This document shows positions 50,839-60,005 of a stretch of DNA of 64,000 bases, piece after piece (position 1 is the stretch's first letter; each line of letters starts with the position of its first letter). A program made the translations under genes and the position numbers. Origin of the DNA: an uncultured Caryophanales bacterium (GTDB taxonomy: Bacteria > Bacillota_I > Bacilli_A > RF39 > UBA660); NCBI GenBank assembly GCA_947302515.1, contig CAMYVT010000004.1, positions 1 through 64,000 of the forward strand. The letters are read 5' to 3'. A model generated the notes under the pieces. The model was given only the letters and a program-made list of their open reading frames with translations. It ran no database searches and had not been told where the DNA came from.

Positions 50839-51720
50839 ATGCAACATTTTAGTAATTCTAATCAATTACGTTCTTTTATGAAAAAAGAATCGGATAGATT
50901 AGGTATTAGTATTAGAAATGCATATAGTACATATATATCAAGACTCTTCTTAGAAAAATTATCAAAATATAATAATGGTATGATACTAGTAAAAGGCTCA
51001 TCAGCAGAAACTGCTTATTTAGGTAAATTAGTACGTGGAATAACTGATGTAGACTTAGCAGTATTAGGTTCAATTGAAGAAAATGAAGATTTAATTAGAG
51101 CTTTCGTTAATGATGAAAGAATATCTGATTTTACTTTCAGATTAGTAAGAGAACCAAAAATAACACCAACTGGTATATATAAAATGTCATTTGAAGGATG
51201 TTTTGATAGAACAAAACAACCTTTAGGAGTAGACTTTCAAGAAAACTATGATCGTCTAATAGAAAGACAAGTACGTACAATGCCTGCTATATTTGAAGGT
51301 GATGATGAATTCCCAGTAATAGCACCATCATTTGAAGAATATTTAGCAGAAAAATTATGTATAATTGTAGAAAGTAATAAAGAAGAATTATTAAATACAA
51401 GAGTAAAAGATTTCTATGATATCTATAGACTTCATGGTGGAGTATATGATCCAGAGAAATTAACAAGATATTTTGCAATTATGTTACAAAGAAGAGGTAA
51501 AATAGCATTTGAAGATGCTTCTACATTACATTTAAATAAAGATTTCATTGAGAAACATACAGCTTTATGGGAAAGTGCCAGAGATAGATACGATTTCTTA
51601 GATGATGATATTGATTTATATGGTGCTGTATACTATACAAGAGCCGTAATAAGAGAAGAACTACAAAAGAATGGTGCTATAATGTCTGATATTATTAAAC
51701 CAAGACAATTAAAAAAATAA
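50839..51720 (+). CDS. AbiEii/AbiGii-type nucleotidyltransferase (no antitoxin seen)
   Basis: The 293-residue protein has the nucleotidyltransferase signature of AbiEii toxins: MILVKGSSAETAYLG followed by ITDVDLAVL (the DxD metal pair), and the C-terminal EEYLAEKLC and RVKDFYDIYRLHGG motifs. AbiEii enzymes modify tRNA or GTP pools and form type IV systems with AbiEi. No AbiEi-like winged-helix gene is adjacent; the neighbours are a CDF transporter and a surface protein. The ATG at 50839 follows GGGGGAGG, with its own promoter and terminator. Confidence 0.8.
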   Translation: MQHFSNSNQLRSFMKKESDRLGISIRNAYSTYISRLFLEKLSKYNNGMILVKGSSAETAYLGKLVRGITDVDLAVLGSIEENEDLIRAFVNDERISDFTFRLVREPKITPTGIYKMSFEGCFDRTKQPLGVDFQENYDRLIERQVRTMPAIFEGDDEFPVIAPSFEEYLAEKLCIIVESNKEELLNTRVKDFYDIYRLHGGVYDPEKLTRYFAIMLQRRGKIAFEDASTLHLNKDFIEKHTALWESARDRYDFLDDDIDLYGAVYYTRAVIREELQKNGAIMSDIIKPRQLKK

Positions 51721-51729
51721 TAAAATAAA

Positions 51730-51759
51730 ATAATGAATATAAATATTCATTATTTTTTT
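51730..51759 (+). terminator. Intrinsic terminator
   Basis: ATAATGAATA and TATTCATTAT stem with a 4-nt loop followed by seven T residues. Confidence 0.85.
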
Positions 51760-51841
51760 ATGTAAAGTAATAAATAATTTTATATATTTAATTGAGTCAT
51801 ATACTATTAAATATTATAATTATTATAATAGGGGAAAATAT

Positions 51842-54286
51842 ATGATTAGAAGAACAAGAAGAAAAGTAAGATTTAGTCATAAGAAACGTAATATATTTAT
51901 TTTTCTTGTTTTTGTATTGTTCTTAGGAATAGGATATTCAGTTTTAGGTACAGATTTAGGTATAAATGGATCAGTTAATCTAGAAAAGTATAAAGAACCT
52001 ATTATAAGAGTAACAAGTTCATCAGACACAACAGCTTTTAAATCAAGTACATATAGAAATAAAATAAAAATAGTAAACTTAGATGATGAAATAAATCCAC
52101 CTAATAATATAGTAGCAAGTTGGGATATAGGAGCAGCTCAAAATGGAAATGTAATGGCCTATATCACAACAAATCAAGCTGATAATACTAAGTATGATTT
52201 ATATATACAAGGAGATGGACATTTATATGCGAATGAAAATAGTAGTTATTTGTTCTATAATTTAAGAGGGGTAGATCAAATAAATGGTATAGATAACTTA
52301 GATACATCTAGAGTTACTAATATGTGTTCATTATTTTACTATACAGGCTATAATAGCACATCATTTACTTTAAATTTAGGATCTAATTTCGATACAAGTA
52401 ATGTAACTGATATGAGCCAAATGTTTACTAACACAGGCTATAGCAGTACAGCCTTCACATTAGATTTGGGTGATAAGTTTAATACAAGTAATGTAACAAC
52501 GATGTATTATATGTTTAACAATACGGGCTATAAAAGTACTGCCTTCACATTAGATTTGGGCGATAAATTTGATACAAATAAAGTAACAAATATGTATAGT
52601 ATGTTTTATAGAACTGGCTATAGCAGTACAGTTTTTACCTTAGATTTAGGCGATAAGTTTGATACTAGTCAAATAACAAGTATGTATGATATGTTTTATA
52701 GAACTGGCTATAGCAGTACAGTTTTTACCTTAGATTTAGGTGATAAATTTGATACAAGTAATGTAACAACGATGGTTGCAATGTTTTATCAAACAGGCTA
52801 TAATAGTCAAGTCTTTACTTTAGACTTAGGTAATAAATTTGATACAAGTAATGTAAACGATATGCATCAAATGTTTTATCAAACAGGCAATAGCAGTACA
52901 GCTTTCACGTTAGATTTAGGCGATAAATTTGATACCAGTAGTGTAGGAAATATGAATAGTATGTTTCAAGCAACAGGCTATAATAGTCAAGTCTTTACTT
53001 TAGACTTAGGCAGTAAATTTGATACCAGCAATGTAACAAATATGAGTCGAATGTTTTCACAAACAGGATATAATAGTACAGTCTTTACTTTGGATTTGGG
53101 TAACAACTTTGATACGAGTAATGTAACAAATATGAAAAGTATGTTTCAAGCAACAGGCTATAATAGTCAAGTCTTTACTTTAGACTTAGGCAGTAAATTT
53201 GATACCAGCAATGTAACAAATATGAGTCGAATGTTTTATCAAACAGGCTATAGTAGTACAGTTTTCACGTTAGGTTTAGGCTCTAACTTTGATACCAGCA
53301 ATGTCACAGATATGTCTTATATGTTTTATAGCACAGGACACAATAGTCCGGTGTTTACATTGGATTTAAGCAATAAATTTGATACAAATCAAGTAACAAA
53401 TATGGAATATATGTTTTCTTATATAGGCTATAATAGTCAAGTATTTGCTTTATCTTTGGGCAATAAATTTGACACGAGCAATGTAACAGATATGAGTCAT
53501 ATGTTTGAATCTGCTGGTAGGAAAAGTCCGGTATTTACATTAGATTTAGGCGATAAATTTGATACAAGTAATGTAACTAATATGTACCTAATGTTTATGG
53601 CAACAGGTTATGATAGCTCAGGCTTCCACTTAAATCTAGGCAACAAATTTGATACAAGTAATGTCACAAATATGAGTTCGATGTTTTATCAAACAGGCCA
53701 TAACGATGCATCATTCACCTTAGATTTAGGCTCTAAATTTGATACAAGTAATGTAACAGATATGAGAGGTTTGTTTTGTGAAACTGGTTATAGTAGTTCC
53801 ATATTCACTTTAAATTTAGGAAATCTTTTTGACACCAGTAATGTAACAGATATGTATGCAATGTTTTTTAAAACTGGCTACAGCAGTACAGTCTTCACGT
53901 TAGATTTGGGTTCTAAATTTGATACCAGCAATGTAACCATTATGAATGGAAGCGAAGCCATTGGTGGAAGTGGTTTACCTCGAGGCATGTTTGAATTTGC
54001 TGGATATAGTAGCACTGTATTTACTTTAAATTTAGGAGATAAGTTTGATACTAACTTGATTACTAATATGAACTACATGTTTAGTTATATTGGGTATGCT
54101 AATAGTAGCTTTACTTTAGATTTGTCAACATTTGATTTTAGTAATGTTACATCATACAATGGTATTTTTGGTAATTGGAAAACAACAAACAAAATATATG
54201 TAAAAGATGCTAATGATCAGAATTGGATTATTAGTCATGCTAATAATAATAATTTAACTACAAATAATGTTTTAATAAAAACATAA
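51842..54286 (+). CDS. DUF285/BspA-like repeat surface protein
   Basis: A basic N-terminus and one hydrophobic helix (about residues 18-38, ending GIGYSVLGTDLGI) serve as signal or anchor. A ~100-residue region leads to about 20 repeats of 30 residues of the form FxTSNVTxMxxMFxxTGYxSxxFTLDLGxK, a lengthened DUF285 (BspA-like) unit that builds a leucine-rich-type solenoid. The protein ends without LPxTG, lipobox or C-terminal helix. Such proteins are surface adhesins or binding proteins in gut bacteria and mycoplasmas. The GIGYSVLG motif recalls SipW-processed proteins, and a SipW-like peptidase starts at 63827. The ligand is unknown. Confidence 0.88.
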   Translation: MIRRTRRKVRFSHKKRNIFIFLVFVLFLGIGYSVLGTDLGINGSVNLEKYKEPIIRVTSSSDTTAFKSSTYRNKIKIVNLDDEINPPNNIVASWDIGAAQNGNVMAYITTNQADNTKYDLYIQGDGHLYANENSSYLFYNLRGVDQINGIDNLDTSRVTNMCSLFYYTGYNSTSFTLNLGSNFDTSNVTDMSQMFTNTGYSSTAFTLDLGDKFNTSNVTTMYYMFNNTGYKSTAFTLDLGDKFDTNKVTNMYSMFYRTGYSSTVFTLDLGDKFDTSQITSMYDMFYRTGYSSTVFTLDLGDKFDTSNVTTMVAMFYQTGYNSQVFTLDLGNKFDTSNVNDMHQMFYQTGNSSTAFTLDLGDKFDTSSVGNMNSMFQATGYNSQVFTLDLGSKFDTSNVTNMSRMFSQTGYNSTVFTLDLGNNFDTSNVTNMKSMFQATGYNSQVFTLDLGSKFDTSNVTNMSRMFYQTGYSSTVFTLGLGSNFDTSNVTDMSYMFYSTGHNSPVFTLDLSNKFDTNQVTNMEYMFSYIGYNSQVFALSLGNKFDTSNVTDMSHMFESAGRKSPVFTLDLGDKFDTSNVTNMYLMFMATGYDSSGFHLNLGNKFDTSNVTNMSSMFYQTGHNDASFTLDLGSKFDTSNVTDMRGLFCETGYSSSIFTLNLGNLFDTSNVTDMYAMFFKTGYSSTVFTLDLGSKFDTSNVTIMNGSEAIGGSGLPRGMFEFAGYSSTVFTLNLGDKFDTNLITNMNYMFSYIGYANSSFTLDLSTFDFSNVTSYNGIFGNWKTTNKIYVKDANDQNWIISHANNNNLTTNNVLIKT
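52351..54150 (+). repeat. Tandem 90-bp coding repeats
   Basis: About 20 in-frame 90-bp units. Many are nearly identical: 52958-53057 and 53138-53237 are the same over 100 bases (one two-unit period apart), and 52601-52650 matches 52691-52740. One unit near 53940 carries an insertion encoding NGSEAIGGSGLPRG. Confidence 0.9.
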
Positions 54287-54334
54287 AAAAACTAGATATT
54301 ATGATATAATTAAATAGATTAGGAAGTGGGTTTC

Positions 54335-55324
54335 ATGGAATTAGAAGATTTTTTTGATAAAAAAGTAGAAGAAAATTTTAATATTAAATCAAAACGTATT
54401 AGTATGTTGGAAAACTATGGTGAAAACTTTCAAAAGAATGAATATATCACCAATCCAGCTATTGGTAGAGATGAACAAATTAAACAATTAATTTTAATTC
54501 TTTTAACACCAGAGAAATCTGCTGTACTAATAGGCAAGCCTGGTGTTGGTAAAACTGCTACTGTAGAAGGATTAGCATATCGCATACAGAGAAATTTAGT
54601 ACCTGATGTTTTAAAAGGATATCAAGTTATTAAATTAAATACTGCTGCTCTTTTAGGTACAGACCCAGTAACAGGAGAATCTAAAGTACAAACATTAATA
54701 GATGAATTAAAAGATAAAACTAAACTTATATTATTTATTGATGAAATTCATACATTAATGGGTACTAAAGGAGAAGCTTTAGACTTTGCTAATATGTTTA
54801 AACCAGCTCTAGATAGAGGAGATATTAAAGTTATTGGTGCAACAACAACAGAAGAATATGAAAGATATATTTTAAGAGATAAAGCCTTTGTAAGACGTTT
54901 CCAAAAAGTAGAAATATTTGAACCAACAAGAGATGAAAATGTTCAAATATTAGTTGGTACTCTTCCAAAGATAGAATATAAGACTGGTGCTAAGTTAATG
55001 TATACACCATTTATTCAAAGAAGGATAATGGAGTTTATTACAGATATTACTAGTGAATATAAAAGAATATACGAGATTGGTTCACGTTATCCAGATGTTT
55101 CTTTAACTATTATTCAACAAGCATTTTCTAATGCTCTATTTGATAATAGAAGAGAAGTTAATATTATGGATATTCGTCAAGCTATAACAACAAGTAAAAA
55201 TATCTATCCAGATGTTATTAAAAAATCTATGCCTCAATTTGATGAAACATTTGCTGAACAAATAAGTGAATATAAAGAAGCAACACAAGGACAATATGAA
55301 AAACTAGGAGAAGAAAGTGTTTAA
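54335..55324 (+). CDS. Single-module ClpA/ClpC-like AAA+ ATPase
   Basis: The 329-residue protein is one AAA+ module resembling the first (D1) module of ClpA/ClpB/ClpC: NPAIGRDEQIKQL, Walker A GKPGVGKTA (from residue 67), Walker B ILFIDEIHTLMG, GATTTEEYERYI, the arginine-finger region VRRFQKVEIFEP, and a helical lid ending in RQAIT. It lacks the Clp N-domain, the second AAA module and a ClpP-binding loop. Function unknown; it may remodel a protein complex. The ATG at 54335 follows AGGAAGTG. A zinc-ribbon membrane protein gene follows 18 nt later. Confidence 0.85.
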   Translation: MELEDFFDKKVEENFNIKSKRISMLENYGENFQKNEYITNPAIGRDEQIKQLILILLTPEKSAVLIGKPGVGKTATVEGLAYRIQRNLVPDVLKGYQVIKLNTAALLGTDPVTGESKVQTLIDELKDKTKLILFIDEIHTLMGTKGEALDFANMFKPALDRGDIKVIGATTTEEYERYILRDKAFVRRFQKVEIFEPTRDENVQILVGTLPKIEYKTGAKLMYTPFIQRRIMEFITDITSEYKRIYEIGSRYPDVSLTIIQQAFSNALFDNRREVNIMDIRQAITTSKNIYPDVIKKSMPQFDETFAEQISEYKEATQGQYEKLGEESV

Positions 55325-55342
55325 TAGAAAAGGGAGATTATT

Positions 55343-56434
55343 ATGAAATGTAAGAACTGTGGTAATGATCTAAGAGCAGGTGAAAAGTTCTGTACTAACT
55401 GTGGTACATATAATGATCCATCTGAAGTAGATGAAACATCTTCTAAGAAAAAAGGATTAACTCCCGAAGATGAAATGGAGGATAATTCTTTTTCAGAGTT
55501 TAATGATTTTTCATCAAAAGAGAAAAATAAGAATAAAGCAAAAAAAGAAGTTGAAGAAGATTATAGTGTAAAAGGAGATCCTTTTATTGCTGCTTATATC
55601 GGAGAAGACTATAAATGGGTAGTTGAAAGACCATTTAATATTTATGCTTTATTGTTTAGTTGGATGTATTTCTTATATAGAAAACTATATCTAATTGGTA
55701 TTATTGGTCTAATAATAACTGGAATAATTATTAAATTTTTACCAATTATTTTAGTACCTTATATAGTACTAGTTATGGTTGGTTCAGGTATATTCTTTAA
55801 TAAAATATATCTTGATATTGTTGAAACAAAAGTGCATAAATTAGAAACTAAAGTAACTTCATCAGATCAATTAGAAGCTCTATGTAAGAAAAAGGGTGGA
55901 GTAAATGTTTTTATAGCATTATTTATATTCTTTATATTCGTAATATGTATGTTACTCAGTTACGTAAATATTAATATAGGAAAAGAACCATCAAAATTCT
56001 GGAGCGAGAATGGTACAAATGATGCTAATTGCAAGGCAATTGGAAAAGATATTTATAAAAATCTAAGTCCAGAAATACAAGGTGGTACATTAGAAGAGTT
56101 AGCATGTGAAATAGATTTGGGAAATAAAAAAGTATATAATATTTATTTAAAATTAAATAAAGAAGGTAACTATAGATACTTATATTTCCAAAGTTCAAAT
56201 GACAGTTTTAATTTAAAAGGATGTACTGATTATATTGAAAGTTTAGAAGCTACTCAAAAAGCATATGGACTGTCAGAAAGTGACAAGGAATTCCTAATGA
56301 TTAGTAAAGAGTTGTCAAACAAGTTTTCAGCAATTGGAGATGATTCTGATTATGAGAATAATCTTATAGATAAAGGAAAAGATACTAAAGAGAAAACTCA
56401 TTTTATATATAAAAAAGATGACATTTTAAGATAG
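55343..56434 (+). CDS. Zinc-ribbon membrane protein (DUF2628-like)
   Basis: The N-terminus is a zinc ribbon (CKNCGNDL and CTNCGTYN). A charged linker precedes a DUF2628-like part (YIGEDYKWVVERPFNIYALLFSWMYFLYRKLY) with three or four hydrophobic helices (about 95-155 and 190-212), then an external domain of about 150 residues with Cys residues (NCKAIG, LACEI, GCTDYI). The function is unknown. It is probably co-transcribed with the AAA+ gene. The terminator after it overlaps the glmS promoter. Confidence 0.75.
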   Translation: MKCKNCGNDLRAGEKFCTNCGTYNDPSEVDETSSKKKGLTPEDEMEDNSFSEFNDFSSKEKNKNKAKKEVEEDYSVKGDPFIAAYIGEDYKWVVERPFNIYALLFSWMYFLYRKLYLIGIIGLIITGIIIKFLPIILVPYIVLVMVGSGIFFNKIYLDIVETKVHKLETKVTSSDQLEALCKKKGGVNVFIALFIFFIFVICMLLSYVNINIGKEPSKFWSENGTNDANCKAIGKDIYKNLSPEIQGGTLEELACEIDLGNKKVYNIYLKLNKEGNYRYLYFQSSNDSFNLKGCTDYIESLEATQKAYGLSESDKEFLMISKELSNKFSAIGDDSDYENNLIDKGKDTKEKTHFIYKKDDILR

Positions 56435-56452
56435 AAAGATTTGTCATCTTTT
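56413..56452 (+). terminator. Intrinsic terminator overlapping the glmS promoter
   Basis: AAAAGATGACA (56413-56423) and TGTCATCTTTT (56442-56452) form an 11-bp stem with further T residues. Confidence 0.75.
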
Positions 56453-56469
56453 TTATTTTCTAGTATAAT
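56441..56469 (+). promoter_or_regulatory. glmS promoter
   Basis: TTGTCA (56441-56446), a 17-nt spacer and TATAAT (56464-56469). The -35 lies inside the 3' arm of the upstream terminator. Transcription should start near 56476, before the ribozyme. Confidence 0.8.
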
Positions 56470-56499
56470 GTTTATAAAGGTGAGATGAAAAGAAAGGAG

Positions 56500-56660
56500 T
56501 ACATCCATTTAGCGCCAGGTCCTTTAAGGATGACGAGGATAGTAGATTATCGAAAGATTCGGCGGGTACTACTACGGATGGTGATTCGTAAGATATATAA
56601 CAAAAAGTAAAATCAATATTACAACAAAGTATATATCAACACACATTTTTTTGTAGTGGA
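56500..56660 (+). ncRNA. glmS ribozyme (glucosamine-6-phosphate-activated)
   Basis: The conserved core is present: P1 strand CATCC, cleavage-site AGCGCC (cleavage expected 5' of G56512), P2 CCTTTAAGG, GACGAGGATAG, TTATCGAAAGATTCGGCGG, and the 3' P1 strand GGATG near 56576. It stands directly upstream of glmS, the expected gene. With glucosamine-6-phosphate bound, the RNA cuts itself and the glmS message is degraded, giving feedback control. The P3-P4 region downstream is less certain, so the 3' boundary is approximate. Confidence 0.92.
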
Positions 56661-56671
56661 GGAAAAAAATT

Positions 56672-58447
56672 ATGTGTGGAATAGTAGGTTATGTTGGAGA
56701 ACAACATCCGAAAGAATTTTTAATAGAAGGTTTAAAGAAATTAGAGTATAGAGGTTATGATTCCAGCGGAATTGCTATTAAAAATAGTGATAATATTCAG
56801 ATTATTAAAAGTACTGGAAAAATCTCGGATTTAGAAGAAAAGGTTGCAAAAGAGAACCTAATTAATTCCAAACTTGGAATTGCTCATACCAGATGGGCAA
56901 CTCATGGAGAAGCAAATGAGGTAAATGCACATCCTCATAAAGTAAATAAAGTAACTATAGTACATAATGGTATTATAGAAAATGCAACAGACTTAAAAAA
57001 TATGCTAGTAAATGAAGGTGTTGTATTTAGAAGTGAAACTGATACAGAAGTAGCATGTGCAGTAATTGATAATTATTATAAAGGTAATCCAATAGAAGCA
57101 ATTACTAAAGCAATTAAATCTTTAAAAGGATCTTATGCTTTTGGTATTTTATTTGAAGATCAAGATAAATTATATGCTGTTAGAAAAGACTCTCCTTTAA
57201 TAGTAGGAATAGGAGAAAATGAAAATTATATTGCTTCTGATATAGCTGCTATAATCAAATATACTGATAAATATATATTATTAGATGATGATGAAGTAGT
57301 AGAATTATCAAAAGACGAAGTAAATATTTATAAAGATAATAAAAAGATAGATAAAGAAATTCAAACATCTACTATTACTATAGAAGATGCTAATAAAGGT
57401 AATTATAAACATTTCATGTTAAAAGAAATAATGGAAGAACCAATAGTTCTTCAAAGAACATTAAATAAATATTTAAATGATATGGATAAAATGGTAGATA
57501 TTAGTAACTATGAAGAAATCCATATTGTTGCTTGTGGATCTGCTTTATATGCAGGTATGATTGGTAAATGTTTACTTGAAGAAAAAGCAAATATTAAATG
57601 TATGACTGAATGTGCATCAGAATATCGTTATAAAAAGATTATTTATGATCGTAAAACATTAGTCATACTAGTATCTCAATCAGGAGAAACTGCAGATACT
57701 ATTGCTGCTATGAGAAAAGCTCATGAAGAAGGAATAGATACTTTAGCAATTGTAAATGTAAAAACATCAACTATTGCTAGAGAAGCAAAACAAACCTTAT
57801 TCATAGAAGCAGGACCAGAAATAGCAGTAGCTACAACAAAAGCATATTTATTACAAGTAGCAATGTTCTCTTTAATAGCATTAAAAGCAGCTAAATCAAA
57901 AGGTTTAGCAGATGACTATGAAGAAGTATTAGAAGAAGCAAAACATCTTCCAGATGCTTTAAGAAAGGTATTAAATGATAAAGAAATATTTGAAGGTGTT
58001 GGAAAAGAAATAAAAGATGCTAGAGATGCCTTCTATATAGGTAGAGGAATAGATTATGCTATGTGTGAAGAAGGTAGTCTAAAACTAAAAGAAGTATCTT
58101 ATACACATACTGATGCTTTCCAAGCAGGAGAATTAAAGCATGGAACTATTTCTCTAGTTGAAGAAGGAGTACCAGTATTTGCTATTATTACGAGTGATAA
58201 GATAAAAGATAAGACAGAATCAAATGTAGTAGAAGTAGAATCACGTAAAGCAACTATTTATACTATTACAAATGATGGAAGTATTATGAATCATCACTTT
58301 AAGTATGTAGTAGAAAAACTAAGTGATTATTTCCAACCAATCTTGATAGTACCACCTTTACAATTAATTGGTTATTATACTGCTAATGAAAGAGGACTTG
58401 ATATAGATAAGCCTAGAAATCTAGCAAAATCTGTAACAGTAGAATAA
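56672..58447 (+). CDS. glmS: Glutamine-fructose-6-phosphate aminotransferase
   Basis: The 591-residue enzyme begins MCGIVGYVG, where Cys2 is the N-terminal nucleophile that releases ammonia from glutamine. The glutaminase domain contains HTRWATHGE and HNGIIEN, and two SIS domains follow (ACGSALYAG, SQSGETADT, EAGPEIAVATTKAY), ending NLAKSVTVE. It makes glucosamine-6-phosphate for peptidoglycan and other amino sugars. The ribosome site is GGAGG, 8 nt upstream. The glmS ribozyme in its leader shows how it is regulated. Confidence 0.97.
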   Translation: MCGIVGYVGEQHPKEFLIEGLKKLEYRGYDSSGIAIKNSDNIQIIKSTGKISDLEEKVAKENLINSKLGIAHTRWATHGEANEVNAHPHKVNKVTIVHNGIIENATDLKNMLVNEGVVFRSETDTEVACAVIDNYYKGNPIEAITKAIKSLKGSYAFGILFEDQDKLYAVRKDSPLIVGIGENENYIASDIAAIIKYTDKYILLDDDEVVELSKDEVNIYKDNKKIDKEIQTSTITIEDANKGNYKHFMLKEIMEEPIVLQRTLNKYLNDMDKMVDISNYEEIHIVACGSALYAGMIGKCLLEEKANIKCMTECASEYRYKKIIYDRKTLVILVSQSGETADTIAAMRKAHEEGIDTLAIVNVKTSTIAREAKQTLFIEAGPEIAVATTKAYLLQVAMFSLIALKAAKSKGLADDYEEVLEEAKHLPDALRKVLNDKEIFEGVGKEIKDARDAFYIGRGIDYAMCEEGSLKLKEVSYTHTDAFQAGELKHGTISLVEEGVPVFAIITSDKIKDKTESNVVEVESRKATIYTITNDGSIMNHHFKYVVEKLSDYFQPILIVPPLQLIGYYTANERGLDIDKPRNLAKSVTVE

Positions 58448-58475
58448 AAAAAGAGAGTATTAACTCTCTTTTTTA
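58446..58475. terminator. Bidirectional terminator
   Basis: AAGAGAGT, loop ATTA and ACTCTCTT with A and T runs on either side, between glmS and the convergent membrane protein gene. Confidence 0.85.
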
Positions 58476-59923
58476 TTATAATTATTTAAATTAATAATAA
58501 TATTATCTCTATATATATAAGTAATATCTTTATTATTAAGATTATTTACTTCATTAAATAATTCTTCATTACCAAATTTTATATCAAGACCATAATTCTG
58601 TTTACAAAATCTTTCAAAACCTAAAACTCTTAAATTATATTCATCCCAGAATAATCCTTCATCTGAAATATAACCATAATTTAATTTACTAATTTCATCA
58701 GTATTCTTAATATTACCAATTACTATAAAACTCTTATCCAATTCATTAATATGATTATTAATAGAACTCTTAATAATAGTATTATAAGTATTATAAGTAT
58801 TATTTAAAGTCGTATAAGTAGCTTGATCTTGTATTAAATAATTACGTAGCAAAACTATAAATAATATAACCATAATTATTTTTAAATGTTTTTTATATTC
58901 AAAACGTAAAATAAATACAAATAATACTAAATAAGAAGCACTCATAAGTAATTGTAGTTTAGTATCATTAATAACAAAAATAACACTATTTAAAAAAACA
59001 GGTATTAATAATAATAAAATAGTACTAATTATTTTATTTTTAATATTAATCTTACTTTTAATAAGATTAATAATATAAGTAATTATAAACATAATAAATA
59101 TTAATAAATAAATAATATTATTATGTAGATAAGTATTCTTAGTAAAACTATTAGTAAAATACATTTCATAGAACAATTTATATGAATCAATAAACTTATT
59201 TGGAATACTAAGTATAGTAGATAATCCAATATTATTAGCATTACTATAATTAGCCATATCTATATGAAATACTATTAATGATAATTTCATACAGATAAAG
59301 TAGATTACTATTCCAAGAAGTATTATTAATAAATATAAAATACTTTCTTTATAATAAATTTTCTTATCAAATAATAACTTAATCTGATATAAGAAAAAAG
59401 TACTAACAATAACAGATAAATATGCTTGATAAAAAGATAAACTAATTACTATTAAAATAATAGGTATTAAATATTTAATATATTTATTTTTATAATTATA
59501 GTAAACATATACTGCTAAAACACTAAATAAGAAAGCTAATAAGTATGGAACAGAACAATAATGAAATAGTATAGTAGATGAAATAATTGGACTAAGAATC
59601 ATAATAAACATAAATATTATTTTAGATAATTTATCTTTAATATCAAATAGTTTTAATAGTATTAAGGTAATTATACTAATTAATATAAAACTAATAGTAT
59701 ATTCTATTAAAGGTATAGATACAAATCCTTTTAATATACCTATTATATATAATCCAAATCTACCTAAAGATAATTCCCATGAATAACCATTATAATAAGA
59801 ATTGTTTAATAGAACATCAGCCGTTAATATATTTTTAGTTAGTAATGGAAAGTGTACAAAAAAAAGTAGAAAGAACATTACTATATATATAATATTTTCT
59901 TTTTTTATTAATAATTTTTTCAT
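58460..59923 (-). CDS. GtrII-like membrane glycosyltransferase
   Basis: The 487-residue protein has about ten hydrophobic helices and an N-terminal external loop with WELSLGRFGLYIIGILKG, the hallmark of the glucosyltransferase GtrII family, which moves sugars from lipid carriers to envelope polymers on the outer membrane face. The C-terminal ~100 residues are soluble. The ATG at 59923 follows AGGTGATA; an upstream TTG at 59938 is less likely. Another GT-C type gene is divergent from it. Confidence 0.8.
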   Translation of the reverse strand: MKKLLIKKENIIYIVMFFLLFFVHFPLLTKNILTADVLLNNSYYNGYSWELSLGRFGLYIIGILKGFVSIPLIEYTISFILISIITLILLKLFDIKDKLSKIIFMFIMILSPIISSTILFHYCSVPYLLAFLFSVLAVYVYYNYKNKYIKYLIPIILIVISLSFYQAYLSVIVSTFFLYQIKLLFDKKIYYKESILYLLIILLGIVIYFICMKLSLIVFHIDMANYSNANNIGLSTILSIPNKFIDSYKLFYEMYFTNSFTKNTYLHNNIIYLLIFIMFIITYIINLIKSKINIKNKIISTILLLLIPVFLNSVIFVINDTKLQLLMSASYLVLFVFILRFEYKKHLKIIMVILFIVLLRNYLIQDQATYTTLNNTYNTYNTIIKSSINNHINELDKSFIVIGNIKNTDEISKLNYGYISDEGLFWDEYNLRVLGFERFCKQNYGLDIKFGNEELFNEVNNLNNKDITYIYRDNIIINLNNYNKKES

Positions 59924-60005
59924 ACTTATCACCTGCATTTATTCTATCATATAAAGATTTGAAAAGAAAGAATACATATGATATTATCTATTTAGAGATG
60001 ATAAT

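Noticed and set aside
52351..54150. A CRISPR array or satellite repeat.
   Set aside because: The 90-bp units are in frame without spacers and encode a DUF285-type solenoid.
54287..54334. A sorting signal or C-terminal anchor for the DUF285 protein.
   Set aside because: The protein stops without LPxTG, membrane helix or basic tail, and no frameshifted anchor follows before the AAA+ gene.
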